From: Ricinus communis
Lineage: Eukaryota; Streptophyta; Magnoliopsida; Malpighiales; Euphorbiaceae
NCBI RefSeq assembly: GCF_019578655.1
Contig: NC_063257.1
Coordinates: 10,540,001 to 10,604,000, forward strand
Reading direction: 5' to 3'
Length of the DNA stretch: 64,000 nt
Below, in pieces: positions 36,792 to 49,770 of this stretch; the stretch's first letter is position 1; every line of letters starts with the position of its first letter. Below the pieces are notes generated by a model. That model had not been told where the DNA came from. It made no database searches and saw nothing but the letters and a program-made list of their open reading frames with translations. Position numbers and translations under genes: made by a program.

Positions 36792-39700
36792 TCAGTTTTC
36801 TAAGACCAAACCATCATACAGCCAATTTCTCATAATTACAAAAGCCTGCTCAGCATCTTTATCTTCTTCAGGGGAGTTAGGACGGTGCGCAAAGCCATGG
36901 CCTCTTCCCTGGAAAATAACTACCCTTGACCTCTGACCAATGTCCTTCTCAATATCTTTCAAGACATTGACAGAGCAAAGTGGATCACTGTTCCCTGAAA
37001 TAAACAATACTGGAACCTTTATCTCAGAAGCCAGAGATGGATCCATCCTTGTCCCATAAAAAGAAACCCCAATCCCAAAACAAGCACCTTGATCTCTAGA
37101 TAGCACCTCTATTACTCTGCCTCCACCAAAGCAAAACCCAATTATGCCAAGCTTCTTTGAAATCCCTGCAGCTAAAAATTCATCTGCCATCCATTTTGCT
37201 GCTGTTGCAATGTCCTTTGCAACTCTCTGGGGTTCTTGTTTTGCTATCCACTGTTCAAGCATAGCCTTTGGCCGGTCTTTTGTCCATGGATCTCCGCAAA
37301 ATAAGTCAGGAACTAGAACACTGCAGTTTATTCAATACAAGTAAAATATTATGCAGGATTTGAGAGGCAGCTACAACTATAAGCATCAGGATTACAGTAA
37401 TACTAATATATCTAGAGCCTCAACTAACTAGAAAACATATAAGATGTATCAACTCTTACACTACCCTGAAATAATCAAATTAATCAACCAACAGGGAAAA
37501 ATACAAACTGTAATACAAGAGATCAAACAGATAAGAAAGATTCAAAACTGAGATTTTAGTGGTACTTCACTATATATGAGCGCTGAGAACGGCCTGAATA
37601 ATGGCAAACAAACAATAAATACAAAATTAATCTAAAAGAAAAAAGCAAAAAGATTCTAACATGATACTAAGTTGAAAATGCAAATTTAACCAAGCAAGCA
37701 AAGAAAGATAAAAAAGAAAGGAAAAGAGGTATTACTTCTCTACTTGGTTATATTTTCCTTTCACCCATGTGGCATTACTTTCACAGGATTTCAATTTACT
37801 TTGAGTACAGTTTCTCAGCCTCATTGTGACATTATTATTTTCTCTCACCCTTTTGTTTTTTTTCTTTTCCTGCTCTGTCAAATTTCTGTTAAGCATTTTT
37901 ATTTCCATTCCTCCAAAACAGTGTTGTACTCGTACATAATGAATTTGTTAATGTACTCATCCCAATCGAGTTTCCTAGTTGTTGGAAAATCTTAAACACA
38001 ACTGAAGCAAATGAAACAAGTATTCTTCATTTTTAAAATTTCTGGGTAAAGCTGCCATAACTAGCATACTGAGAATCTGTGTTAAACATAGGGAAGCATA
38101 AAAAAAGTGTTAGAAGCATGGCCGGAGAATATAGATCTCCATCCATTAATCAATCAAGTAAACATACTTGTAACCATTGCAGGCAAGACGATATGCAAAG
38201 TCTCTCGTAGATGAGTCTTCAAACCCAAAAATATCAGACAAAAGAAGTACGCCAGTTCCATTATTATTTTTCACCGCCGTGAAGAGATAAGCACTGATGG
38301 TATCAACACCTTCCCCCAAAGACAGTTCCACTCCGTTGACCAATTCACATGCCTCATCATTTATGTCATCCTCAACTTTCAACAGATTACAAAAAACCTG
38401 ACGGGCAACATTCTCTGTAGATGATCTCTGGGGACCCAAATTGTATTTTCTCTGTACATACACTGAAGCTTTACAGTCAAAATTTGCATACTTCCAACAA
38501 GAAGACTACGTCATTGGTAGCACTTACCAATATTTTGTAATAGCTCAAATATGAAAAGTTCCGAAAATTTCAGTAAGTAAAATCATCTAAACTGCTACCG
38601 GAAGTTACAAGTTTACCATACCATAGCAAAAATGTAAAACAATGACCAACGAAATACAATCAGTAAAATCACTATTTATATATCAATGAAAGAATAATTG
38701 CTCCACATAAAGAAGAGAAAATTGTACATTACACTGCCATTAACTTTAGATATAATTGGATTTCAAACTTGGTGTATCTAAGTAATTTCAAAATGCAATT
38801 GTGGGAAAAGAAATCAATATGGATTCACAAAAGCTTTTGAAAACAACAGCAAATGGTAGATTAGTGAAAATGTTATTTCATGATCCATTAAACTTTTAGG
38901 TTTACAGCAGCCAATAACGCACATCGCAAGTTGGTGGGAACCTAAAAGAGAGTAAATGCTTCAAGCACACTCTAGTCCACCCAAATAACATGGTCACCAG
39001 TTTCTTACTAAAATAAATCGACAAGTAGGTTAGTCTTGGAGTTCTATTGTGTTCTTATAGTGTGAAGAAGGGGAGCAGTAGATTCAACAAATGACACAGA
39101 GATTTGCATGATTAGGCAATCCTTATATCAGGAGAGCTCATCGAGATACAAACTTAAAATGCTGAGGCACCTTGCACATCCAGTAGCTTTGAGTGGCTTA
39201 TAAGGTAACTTCAGACTCTACAGAAATATTTAAGAATAATTATAAGGTTTAATAGCAGAATTGTAAATTTGCATCATTCACAAAAATCATCGTTGGTAGT
39301 GAATGAATGGAATGCTATATGTGACTTCATTCACTGACGATACTTGTGTGTCTCTACATTTTGAGGATCAAATAGAGGCTCTGACCTTCTAAATTTGCAG
39401 CTCTTAGTTCTAAACAAAAGCAAATATTAAACCTCTCTCATGATGCAATTGAAGTCTTCCCTATGGAAATCATGTGGAGCCATAGAAGTCAACTTTGACC
39501 TAGAATATTAGAAGGTCAATCAACTGATAATGTTGATTCTTTCTCTATTTTTAGCATAGCACTTCTAATTTCATGGCTTGAGATACTTGATGTTTTTCCA
39601 TGTATGTTCCATCTAGTAGGCAGTAATTCCTCTCAACCATTAAGCCTTCTTTAATTCCTTTCCTCCATTAGAGCATCTCTAGGCGAATGCTCCTCTACCT

Positions 39701-40364
39701 ATTCTGTGTTACCGTTTCATTTTCAATTGGTTTTCTGTACCGTTTGAGGTATCTTTAGTTCTTTTTATGATCATTAAACGTACGAAAATCTACACTTTAG
39801 TTCTTTGCATTATCAACAAATAATCTAAGTGCTTAGTGCATACCACAGCATCACTCTATTCTCGAAAGCCATCACCTAAATCATTTGACTGTCCTACGCA
39901 ATACCCAATTACAGAAACAAACTAATAATGTCTATTTCATGAACTCATAAGAAGAAAGCCTTAAAATTTGCATTTTCATTTCTATTTTATCAATAGGAGT
40001 GTGCTAAGATTGCACCTATGTTTTAAAACAATCTGAACTCTAATGTTTTTAGAAGTGGGTTTAAATTGAAGGGTTCCATTCCAGATTCAGAAATCAAATA
40101 AATAGCCAAGAAAAATTATGCCTATATAATTATATTAAAGATTAAGCTCAAAATGGGTCCAATTTTCAAGCACTAAAATCTAACTAACAGCATAAAGAAA
40201 GAATCAAACCCAAAACTGAATTTAAAAAAAGACAATGAACGTACAGAAGAAGGAAGCTGAGGAGTAAAAGAAGACGTTGAAACGAAGTGAAGACCACGGC
40301 GGTGAAGAGATGAGACGGGCCTTGTGGTGGTGGTGGTAGTAAAAGAACCGCTTATTGAACCCAT
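36792..40364 (-). CDS. Dienelactone hydrolase family protein, predicted plastid-targeted
   Basis: This is an alpha/beta hydrolase of the dienelactone hydrolase (carboxymethylenebutenolidase) family. The plant substrate is unknown. Proposed exons are 40364-40245, 38397-38168 and 37320-36792, giving 292 aa with GT-AG junctions and consistent phase. The first 40 residues are rich in Ser/Thr/Arg and lack acidic residues, like a chloroplast transit peptide. The catalytic triad is visible: nucleophile Cys180 in GFCFGGG, Asp229 in NSDPLC and His258 in GRGHGF. Similarity to Arabidopsis At1g35420 is recognised from memory, including the join into the second exon. An earlier acceptor at 38463 would break the frame, so the internal acceptor (AG at 38398-38399) was chosen. 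The two introns (about 1.8 kb and 0.85 kb) contain no other gene. Confidence 0.85.
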
Positions 40365-41301
40365 ACCACTTTTATTGTTATTTTCCTGTCTGAAATTAGT
40401 TTATTAGATATGGGAAGTAAGAATTTAGTTAGTAGTGGCAAAACAAAGGTAGAAACAGAAACAGAGGTCGGTTTGCAGTGCTCTGCAGGCCTCATCACCA
40501 TCATCAAAATATCTTCCTCTTAATTTTTGGACATTTCTTCCAGGCCTCAGAAATAAATAAACAAATAAATAATTTGAGCATGATTATTATTATTATTAAT
40601 ATTCTTATTTAACAAGAATTTTATCAGGGGTTTTGAGTTAAGGATTTTTCTTTTCTAAAATCAATTAAAAAAATACTACATTTACATTTATATAGAATAT
40701 TAGTATTTGTTTATATTATACATAATATATAAAAGTGTAAAATAGTAAAACTTGTATTTAAAAAGAAAATGCAATAATATGAACTTTGATTGAATGTAGA
40801 GATGCATGATGATATTTATTGTTCTTAATTAGCTTTGAAAAATGTGAATTATTCATAAGAATAGAATTCAAAGATCAATGATATTACAAATTTACGTTTA
40901 TATTACTTTCTTTTATACAAAGGAAAATAATAAGAACAAATAAATTAAAATAATTATCAATAAATTAGAGTTGTCTGATATTTTTTATCAATTTTTATTC
41001 AAGCCCCTTTCCTTTTTTTCTATTTCTTTAGTTAATTATTTATTTATTTATTTATAAATAAACAAAAAAAAGTTAAATTTAAAATTTTATCTAAATTGAA
41101 ATAGTTAATATGATTATACAGCTGCATTTTAAATCTCAAATTTGATATTTTAATTAAACTAAAAAAAAAAATTATTATCTCATCCGTATATATATTATAA
41201 AATATATATTTATCTATTCATCATATATGATTATTCTTGAATAAATGTAATAAGAATTTTACATGTAATTAATACCTCATTACCAATGAGAATTTCATAT
41301 T
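40365..41301. other. Intergenic, promoter side of the hydrolase gene
   Basis: 40365-40560 is moderately GC-containing and probably holds the hydrolase promoter and 5' UTR. 40560-41301 is AT-rich with A-runs, and ends at the stop of the next NLR gene. No gene was seen. Confidence 0.4.
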
Positions 41302-44300
41302 CTAATAATCACAATACTGAAACAAAACAGAAGGTACGTGTTGGACTTTGTAGTAATCATCTCCTCCCTCCTCAAGTCTGGTTTTGAATGCTTTAAGCAT
41401 CGATCGAATCTCCATTTCCTGAAGGCAAGTGATGAACCTTAGCCCATCAGGAACCATCTTCATAGATGTGCAATTCGAAATCTCTAAATGGCAAAGATTA
41501 GACATGGCTCCTTCTTCCACCTTCCAGTCCTCTAAGTTGGGCAAGTCACAAAGGAGCAAGGACTTCAGTTGAGGAAACCCTTTGTCAGAGCAAACCATCA
41601 ATGTCCCCAGGAATGAATCCATTTGCAACCGGAGGATTCTTAAGTTCGGTAGCTTCTCCAGAGTCATCATTGGATCTTCCAGTAGCTTAGATCCTTGCAG
41701 GTTTAATTTGGCAAGGTTTGAAGAAAACTGATGGCACTCGGGTAGCTTCTCTATCTGCCCCTCAATATGCAGCTTATAAAGATTAGGACAGCCTGTTATA
41801 ATTTGAACTAGTGTATAATCTTCATTGCTAACAAAGGATAGAGACTCCAAATGATTAAATGAAGTACCAGGAGATCTGAAGATCAGTCCGAAGTTCGGAT
41901 CATCTATTACTAGTTTCCTGAGATTGGTCAAACTTAACAGATCTCTTATATCACATTTTTCTGCAGGAAAGTTCACTAGTGTCTGCAGGTTGCTCAAATT
42001 TGCCAACTGCCATCTATCAGAATCATCACCGCATGACTCAGGAAGATATAAATGCCTCAGTCTTTGCATCTTGCATATCACATTTGGGATTCGTACAGTA
42101 GAATTCCATGTCAAAAGGTCTAGAGTTTGCAAATACCTCAAGTTGCCTATTGCCAATGGCAGTTCATCTATATCAGTATCTCTCAGGCTCAAGAATCTCA
42201 AATGAATCAGCTTTCCAATACCCTTTGGTAATTTTCCGTTATGACCCTGAATTCCATCAAGATCTAAGACCCTGAGCAGCTGAAAGTTACTAAACAATGA
42301 ATTTATTGATCCCCATTTCTCTACACGACATGCTTTTTCATGGAAATACAAAAGAGACCTGAGATGAGAATTCCTTCTGAATCTTGAGGGGACAAATCTT
42401 TTAAGGTCGCCATCAGAAAAGATAGCAAGCCTACGAAGTCTGCCAATAGACCTTTCTCCACTCAGCATAGATGAAGGAAAAGAGTAGACCGACTGATCAT
42501 TTACATGCAAGTGATTAAAAATCTCAAGGAAATTTTCCTGCTTTGCTTTTGACAGGCATAGGCCTCGCATAAGATCATGCATTCGACAGGTTCTAATCCT
42601 TCCAGTTGAGCCTCTCTTTACTACCTCAACCATACACCTTTCAACCAACTCATCTAAGTAGCTCTGAGCCAGATCTTCCATAGTTTCCTCCTCCATTTCC
42701 TCATCGTGCGCACATGATATGAGTCCCTCAGCAACCCACATCCGAATCAGTTTCTTTGTGGGTATCTCATAATCTTCAGGGAAATGAGCCAAGTGAAGGA
42801 AGCATGGTTTCACCTGATATGGTAATTCATGGTAACTTACAGCTAAAACCTCAGATACACATGGTTCATGGCCTTTACCTCTCCTCAAATGTGAAACAAT
42901 ACTTCGGCGCACTGCATCCCACTCAAGGATGTTCTTTTTGTTAGCCAGCAGTCCTCCAAGCACAATGATGGCCAATGGCAAACCTGTACATTTGCCAACC
43001 ATTTCCCTTCCCAACTTTTCCACCGGTGATCTAATTCTAAAGTCTGCAATAAGCATACATTGATGACATTATTAATTACTATCATAACAAGAATAAACAG
43101 TGAAAACAGTGAAAACAGTTCAATCAAATGACTGATGTAATGGGATAATCAATAAAAACTTCAGATTAATATACATGACAAATTAAAGAAAGAACCTAGA
43201 GAAAGAATGTATGAAAAGTTGAAGCATGATTTGTTTGGTATTGCTTTTACATTTGATTACTTGAGTAATGCTTCTAAGACTTGGCTATTTAATGTCAATG
43301 ACAACCCTGCTCGAGTATGGCTTGGCTTCAAATTGTATTCTCTCATGAAAATTCAGTGGTAATTTTCTAAAATTCAGGCATCCAAATAGAAGAAAAGAGA
43401 AAATATAGCTAGAAGCTCAAATCAGTAACTTATCTGAAAGTGGAAGACTGGCTACAAACTAAAATATACCTGGATAATTACTGGCAAGAAATGCCTTCCG
43501 TTTGAACAGTTCCCAGCTCTCTTCATCATTTAAGTATCTTGGTTGGTGACGAAAACACGTCGGATCCGGAAGCAATGTAACATCTCTGATGCGAGTTGTG
43601 AGCAATATTTTGCTGCCAGACTTTCCAATTTCATATGGAAAAGCAGGACGCAGATTAGTCCAAGTCTCAGCAGTCCAAATATCATCCAAGATCACCAAAC
43701 ATTTCTTCTCTTGTTGGACATGATAAAGCTTCCTAGCAAGCTCGTCATCCCTTAGACTTGAAATTTCTTCCCTCTGCTCTTTTGATGGATTGATCAACTT
43801 AAACAAAATTCCTTCCCAGACATCCCTAATTTGACACTGCTGAGATATATAAGCCCAAGCAAAGGCATCAAAGTGATGCCTAACATCAGAATTATGATAA
43901 ATCTTCTTAGCAAGAGTAGTCTTTCCGAGGCCGCCCATTCCGTAAATGAAAACAACATTTTTCTCACTAGCTACCAACTTCTCAACCAAAATTTCCACAT
44001 CTTCTTCTAAGCCAACTGTATCTTCTTCAACAATATGTGAATATGACCGCCTTAAATTTTTCTGCCTTCCGCCCGGTAGAGAAGGACCTGAGCTTTCTCT
44101 AGGTTGTATCCCAAAAGTGTCCAAGCTTCTAGTCAGATCAGAAATCCTGGTTTTAATGTTTTGGATCTCAGAACCAACCTTGTAAAGCTCTACAGATTCT
44201 TTTGCAATAGTAGCATATCTCTTGATGACATTTACAACACCTGATCTTCCACTCCTCAAAGCAACTTTGAGAGCAAACTCTTCAATGAGATCTTCAACAT

Positions 44301-44517
44301 CATAAGCAGCTTCTCTGATTTCAGCAACCCAATTGCGCAGAGTCTCTATATTTTCTTCATCTTGTCTTGTATCTGCATCTTTCAAGAATGATTGCATCCG
44401 TCTCAGTTCAAGCTGCATGCCAAGAACTTCTTCCGTCACTCCATCTAAGAAAGTTGCTTCTTGAATGAGCAAGTCAGTAAGTCTTAGCACTACTGTTGAC
44501 ACTACAGATTCAGCCAT
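41302..44517 (-). CDS. CC-NB-LRR disease resistance protein, RPP13/At1g50180-like
   Basis: This intracellular immune receptor has two exons: 44517-43470 and 43043-41302, joined in phase 1 by a GT-AG intron inside the NB-ARC (...NYP|D...). The product is 929 aa, normal for the RPP8/RPP13 group. Domains are an Rx-type coiled coil with an EDVID-like motif YDVEDLIEE (residues 72-80), P-loop GMGGLGKTT (193-201), kinase-2 CLVILDDIW (273-281), RNBS-B, GLPL, a FPEDYEI motif, MHD in CRMHDLM, then about 14 leucine-rich repeats. Every ATP-binding motif is intact, so the gene looks functional. It differs in clade from the NLRs at the left of the window and is not a recent copy of them. It lies head-to-tail with the kinase gene upstream. 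Confidence 0.93.
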
Positions 44518-46296
44518 AATTCTTTTCTGTTTCTGATATGGAGAGAAGCTCTCTTGTAAGTTTGGTTAGATTCTGAAAATTTGAGGGTAGATGAGAGGAG
44601 AGTTCTACTTTGCAATTGTCAAGAAAGTATAGCAGAAAATAATCTACAGAAGAGGGAAGGAAACCTCCATAAGTCATAAAAGACAAAGCATGAGTATGAG
44701 GCCCACAATCCGTGTAGCAATAGACAGCCCAGCTCGAGTACGAGTTGGATGACAATATTGGTGGAAATATGGGGCTTTATTAATAGCAAACTTTGTTCAC
44801 ATTAAAGAAAAAAAATAAAGGAGAATATATGTATTATAATTAGGATTTAAATTTTTTAGCCCATCTCGAAATACAGGTCAAAAGTTCAAATCCTGACACT
44901 TTTTTTCTTGGAACTTTTGATCAAATCCTGACACCCTCTTTTTTGGGAACTTTTGATGAAAGTGCAAGGAAAAAAAGTGAGGCTCTTTGTTGATCTTTGC
45001 TCGGAAACAAGACGAAAGTGGAGGTCACAACATTTCAACACGCTTTACAGTAGAGCAAAAGAGATTTATAATAAGAAAAGTTCAATTTAAAAACCCTTTT
45101 TTTTTTTTTTTCAATTTTAAGTGCAGATACAAATGGAGATGTTTCTGAGAAACAGAATGGAAGAAATTCCGAATTTTCCCTGCCTGTTATGAGTGAGCAT
45201 TTAGTTAAATTGTCACTCTTTCTTCCTTTATATTCCCCTGAATTAGGCATGACTAATTGACACAGCATATTTTGTTCATCAGTAATAGTAAGAGGACAAT
45301 CACACATGTTGATCCCTATTGCTGTATATAACAAACTTTTGAGGAAAAGAAAATAAAATCTTTGCATATAGACATATTCCCATTCAATAAAAGTAAAATC
45401 AGAAGACAGCAGCATTAACAGCGCCAAATATGCATTCCATTCATAGAGTTCCTGGGAGAAATATTGGCTTGGAGGCAACTGCTTGATTGTTTAAACATAT
45501 TAGAAATCTCAATCTTCCTGTCAAGCTACTTCCTTTCTTGAATCAAAACAAGCTATAGATATTTTTCTTATTAAGCAACAGCTTGTCTTTCCTTGTTGCT
45601 ATCGAAAGAAATGTTAACCTAATCATCTCAATACAACAAAATGTTCACCATCCTGGGGAAGTTGCATCAGCAATGTAATGGACCGAAAGTATATGACAGT
45701 AAGACGCTATTGTATCACAATCACATACAGGTAGGAAATTCAGTAGTATTCTCAAGTCCAACGATTGTCATTCTTCGACCATGGAAGTGATCCGTTTGCA
45801 TTGCTAGGTTCTCATCTCCAAGGCACAATCTATTTAGGAGGAATAAGGCAGACCCGCTAACGAATGAACAGAATTATTCATACAGACCATATATAACTTT
45901 CACCCGAGTTTATGTGGTTACATAAAACATTTCTTTTTGTATGTTTCACCTAAATAAGGAAAACTCCTAAAGTACCAAAAAACGTATTGACAATATAATT
46001 TACTATGAGTTCAATGGAACTATACGGATGTGAAACTGCACCTGGTGCTAAGTATAAAACCTAACATGTACCTCATTACTTGACAAATTGGATTTTGAAT
46101 AATGGGAAACTGATTACATGATTACCTGCCAAATAAGACGCCATTCAAGCACTTGCATTATGACATTAGGGTTGCATCCACTGTATTGTTACCTTCCCTG
46201 GAAAAGTTCTTGTATGCTCGACTTAACATCTTGCTTTTGTTAAATAGAAAATGTAAGTGAAGATGTCAAGAAGCACTAGGCTGGGCAAAATTAATT
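44518..46296. other. Intergenic between NLR and kinase gene
   Basis: 44518-44760 probably holds the 5' UTR and promoter of the NLR. At 44865-44965 there is a short imperfect duplication containing AAATCCTGACAC and GGAACTTTTGAT twice. 45035-45478 (minus) is a 147-codon frame without recognised domains, next to a T-run; I do not call it a gene. 45500-46296 is probably 3' UTR of the kinase gene. Confidence 0.4.
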
Positions 46297-49224
46297 TTAT
46301 GCTCTATTCCTTTTATGTCGGGAAGCTTCAATCCGTTCCATTGTCTCAGCAACTTCTTTCATGGATGGCCGCAAATGAGCCTCATTATGAAGACACTTGA
46401 TAGCAAGCTGAGCTATTTCTGATGCTTCACTGTAAGGATATTTTCCCTCTAACCGTGAATCCATCACTTTTTTCAGCTTTCTTTTATTTGATAGGTATGG
46501 TTTCACCCAGTTCACAAGTACTATTTGCGCTTTTGGACGTCGTTTGTCAGTAGCACGTAAGCCTGTGAGCATCTCAACCAAAACCACTCCAAAACTGTAG
46601 ACGTCGCTCTTTACATACAAATGACCTATTCAATCAGCATTGCATCAAAGTTATCGAAAAGCTTAACAGAAGATGCACCTTAAGTGGCTTCAAGTGATTC
46701 AAATTTAATTAAGGTTGAAACATTTTACTAAATCACCATTTGGCCATGAGAAATTCAAATTCCATAAGAGCAAGGAAATTACCGGAGGCGATGAATTCCG
46801 GAGGAGCATAACCATATGTTCCCAATACACTTGTTTTGAGATTGGAAGTACCAGCTGCAGAGCCCAAAAATGCCAAGCCAAAGTCTGAGATTTTTGCATC
46901 ATAGCACTGAAGTAAAACCAAAATGTTAGAAGAAACCTATGCTTTATGGATCTGTAAGTTAAATTTTCAGGAAAAAGAAGCAAATTTGTACATATTCTTC
47001 AATTACTTGGTCTTTATTCTCATCACCACCATGTGGTCAATTGAGAGAAAGGAAGACAAGATGACAAAGCACATTAATAGAGAGAGAATAGAGTTGATAT
47101 CTTAATCATCAGATATACAATAGAATTCTTGCTAGATGGCAATATAGAGTATAAGATTTTAACCTTATCAAGCAGTACATTTGAGGACTTAAAATCTCTG
47201 TGAATTATTGGTGCATCTAGCGTGTGCATGTAAGCCAGTCCCCGAGCCATTCCTTTAGCAATTTTAAACCTCACGGTCCATGGAAGTGGCCGAAGTGAAC
47301 CTTCTGCAGGAGTATACAAATGTGTCATACAAAGAACATATGAATATTATGCTTGTGGGAAAATCCTCATTTCAATCTGTGGAATGTTAAATAATGGTTA
47401 TTAACTCTTACTTCCAAACAGATGGTAATTTAAGCTGCCATTTTGCACAAATTCATAGACAAGGAAGAATTTTCCACCCTCCAAACAGTATCCCAATAAC
47501 TTTACAAGGTTAGGGTGAGAAAGGCTTCCCAAAATATTCACCTCAGCCTGCATTAACATGTGGGCAAAGAAAAAGCATATAATCCACACATGAAAACTCA
47601 ATGTTCAATTAAATTGGAAGTGAGGTTTAAGAGAAATATTAAAATTAAAAACTAGTTCCTTGCCATTGGAAGAGGTAAAAATAGTATTGATTTTACAGAT
47701 TTGGAATATCATGAATGCAGAACTATGTAATCACAATTGTCAGAATCTAACCGAAAACCAATTGGTCTTAGGTGGAGAGGCCCAGCAGCACAAGCAAATC
47801 CTCATCCACAGTTAATGTGGGATAACACCACGTTACAACACCCCACCCAGCAAAACGTGCCAGGAGCCAGGTAGGTAAAGCCGTACAGGCAGAGACCAGG
47901 CCTAGGGCAAGACAAAATCAAGCTCTGATACCATTAATGTTTTGATGGTTTATCTCTATTAGTGGTTTCAAGAAGTTCAACATTAATGTATTGTATACAA
48001 CATCACATACTAGGCACTTTCTTATAACCTCACATAGAAATCATTATCTCTGCAACACTATCATCTAAAGTAGAATTCTTGGTCAACTATTCAGGGAAGA
48101 CATTGACATAACAAATGCATCAATAAATGAAGCTTTCAGCAATTTGTTGCTGAGTTTGATTTCCATGAGTTTCTGTCATAAGTAACCAAATCAGAATGTG
48201 AGTTATTAATTATCAGCTGCAGAGTTTCTTTCCACCATAAAGTAGAAGAGGAAAAATTTGACATAAGGCATGCTAGAAAGACGGTAGGAGGATGTTAACA
48301 AGAGGAACTGGGAATTAGTTCTAAGAAATCTCAGAACAATATGCTAATCAAGCAATCTTTAGATGATATGGAGCCAAGCGGCCAAAGAAATGATTAAGTA
48401 TTATGAATTCCTTTTTATCGAAATTCACTGTAGCAACCAACTAAATCCTCAGTAATATGTAAAGCTACTTATGACTTTAACATTATAAGAATCTGATGGA
48501 GTGGAACTCATTGCTTAGCATCTTTGGTATACCTTGAAAATATCAGGAACAAGCTAATAACAAATCAGAACAACAACCTCTACAGATGCTCTATGTTTTC
48601 TATTGATAAATTTAATATTTTGGCTAATCAATCAAGAATAGCATCATAGTGTAACACCTTAATAATAAAGAAACACAGTATATGAAGAATACCAGCCACT
48701 CCTTAAACCCTTGCCTGCTTCTGGTATCCAATGTTTTGACAGCAATGACCAATTTCTTTATTCCCTCAGATGGAACCTTCTCCTTGAGGCCACCTTTATA
48801 AACTTTACCATAACCTCCCCTACCCACAATCATATCACTTCTGAAATTGCGAGTGGCAGCCTTCAATTGTGCATAAGTGAAAACTCTCAAGTGTTCACCA
48901 GCAGTAATTCCTCCATGAGAAAGAACCTCATCAGTAATTTCCCTGGAGGATTGGTTGTTGGCCCCAAGATTGGTCAAACTGCTACTTACTTGAGATATCC
49001 ATGTTGTGAAATTGGTGCTTGCCACAGTTTGCCAACTGCTGTTACTAATAGCAATAGATGCATCTACCAAATAAAGAAAAAGAAAAAAAATTTAAGCCAA
49101 CATATAAAACTGTTAAAGAATGTTAATATTGTGGAAGTGTACCTTGGCTCAAATGGGAGATGGTGGTTGGCCTTGGTGGATATGGGTTTGGCTCATCAAC
49201 AGGAGAACCCCAGCAAATCCCCAT
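46297..49224 (-). CDS. Receptor-like cytoplasmic kinase, RLCK-VII/PBL type
   Basis: This is a serine/threonine kinase of the PBS1-like group that relays signals from immune receptors at the plasma membrane. Six exons give 393 aa: 49224-49143, 49063-48693, 47547-47412, 47303-47164, 46906-46783 and 46625-46297. All junctions are GT-AG and phase is consistent. The N-terminus MGICWGSP has Gly2 for myristoylation and Cys4 for palmitoylation, so membrane anchoring is expected. Kinase motifs are glycine loop [11 protein letters not shown] (from residue 108), Lys137 in IAVK, Glu in [15 protein letters not shown] (Asp232) and DFG (from Asp251). The activation segment ends GYAPPEF, where most relatives have AAPE. 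The PBS1 cleavage motif GDKS is not present. Intron 2 (about 1.1 kb) carries a retroelement fragment. Confidence 0.93.
47755..47945 (-). mobile_element. Retroelement fragment in a kinase intron
   Basis: The segment is less AT-rich than its surroundings and carries the phrases CCAATTGGTCTTAGGTGGAG and AGCTCTGATACCA. The second reads TGGTATCAGAGCT on the minus strand, as in primer-binding sites for initiator tRNA-Met. No paired LTR was seen. It is probably a relic of an LTR element or of a common short repeat built from one. Confidence 0.4.
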
Positions 49225-49331
49225 TGCTATTGTATCCTTTTTCTTTCCTTCTATAACAGATAAATGGAGAGAGAGAGAGATACATTGAAGACGTCGTGTT
49301 TCCTCTCTTCCCTCTCAAAAGGCAAGGTAGG

Positions 49332-49345
49332 AGTCAACTTTGACT
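49332..49345. promoter_or_regulatory. Inverted pair of W-boxes upstream of the kinase gene
   Basis: AGTCAA and TTGACT are separated by two bases, making two back-to-back W-box cores (TTGAC) about 110 bp upstream of the kinase ATG. WRKY factors that bind such sites drive defence genes. A similar AGTCAACTTTGAC phrase occurs at 39488-39500 in a hydrolase intron, so chance cannot be excluded. Confidence 0.45.
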
Positions 49346-49770
49346 TGGATAAATTGCTGTCTTTGTCCAACCACTAAAGAGAAAAATATACTCCAAATTT
49401 ATTTCTTCACCTGCGGAGTATTTTCATAAGTGAAATTGCAGTAAAAGATGTTAAATCTAATCCTTTTCTTAGGATTAAAAGACATTTGAGTTCAATATTA
49501 TTATTCTTCAGTTAATTAGGTTCACGTATTTATTTTAGATTCCTTAAGCAGTGGCCTAATTCCACAATCTCATTACTAAAGGCAGAGCCACAACCAGTCA
49601 TGAAGCTTCTGTAAGGCAAAAGCTTCGCCTTTTACTAGTTATGCTTTACAGGCACGTCCATAAGTAACCATTAACAACCAATTCTGATGCAAAGATACTG
49701 AAAAGGAGAGATCTCTTTCTCTGTTGATTTTGCATCTGTCTGAAATTTCTGACCTCCTCTCAATAGAAGG

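Noticed and set aside
44870..44965. tRNA or SINE B-box-like GTTCAAATCCTGACA followed by a T-run
   Set aside because: There is no A-box at proper distance and no cloverleaf arms; the sequence is a short imperfect duplication in intergenic DNA.
45035..45478. 147-codon minus-strand frame between the NLR and the kinase
   Set aside because: No domain is recognised, the product is rich in Leu/Phe/Lys from AT-rich DNA, and there are no splice or promoter signals; it is probably in the kinase 3' region.
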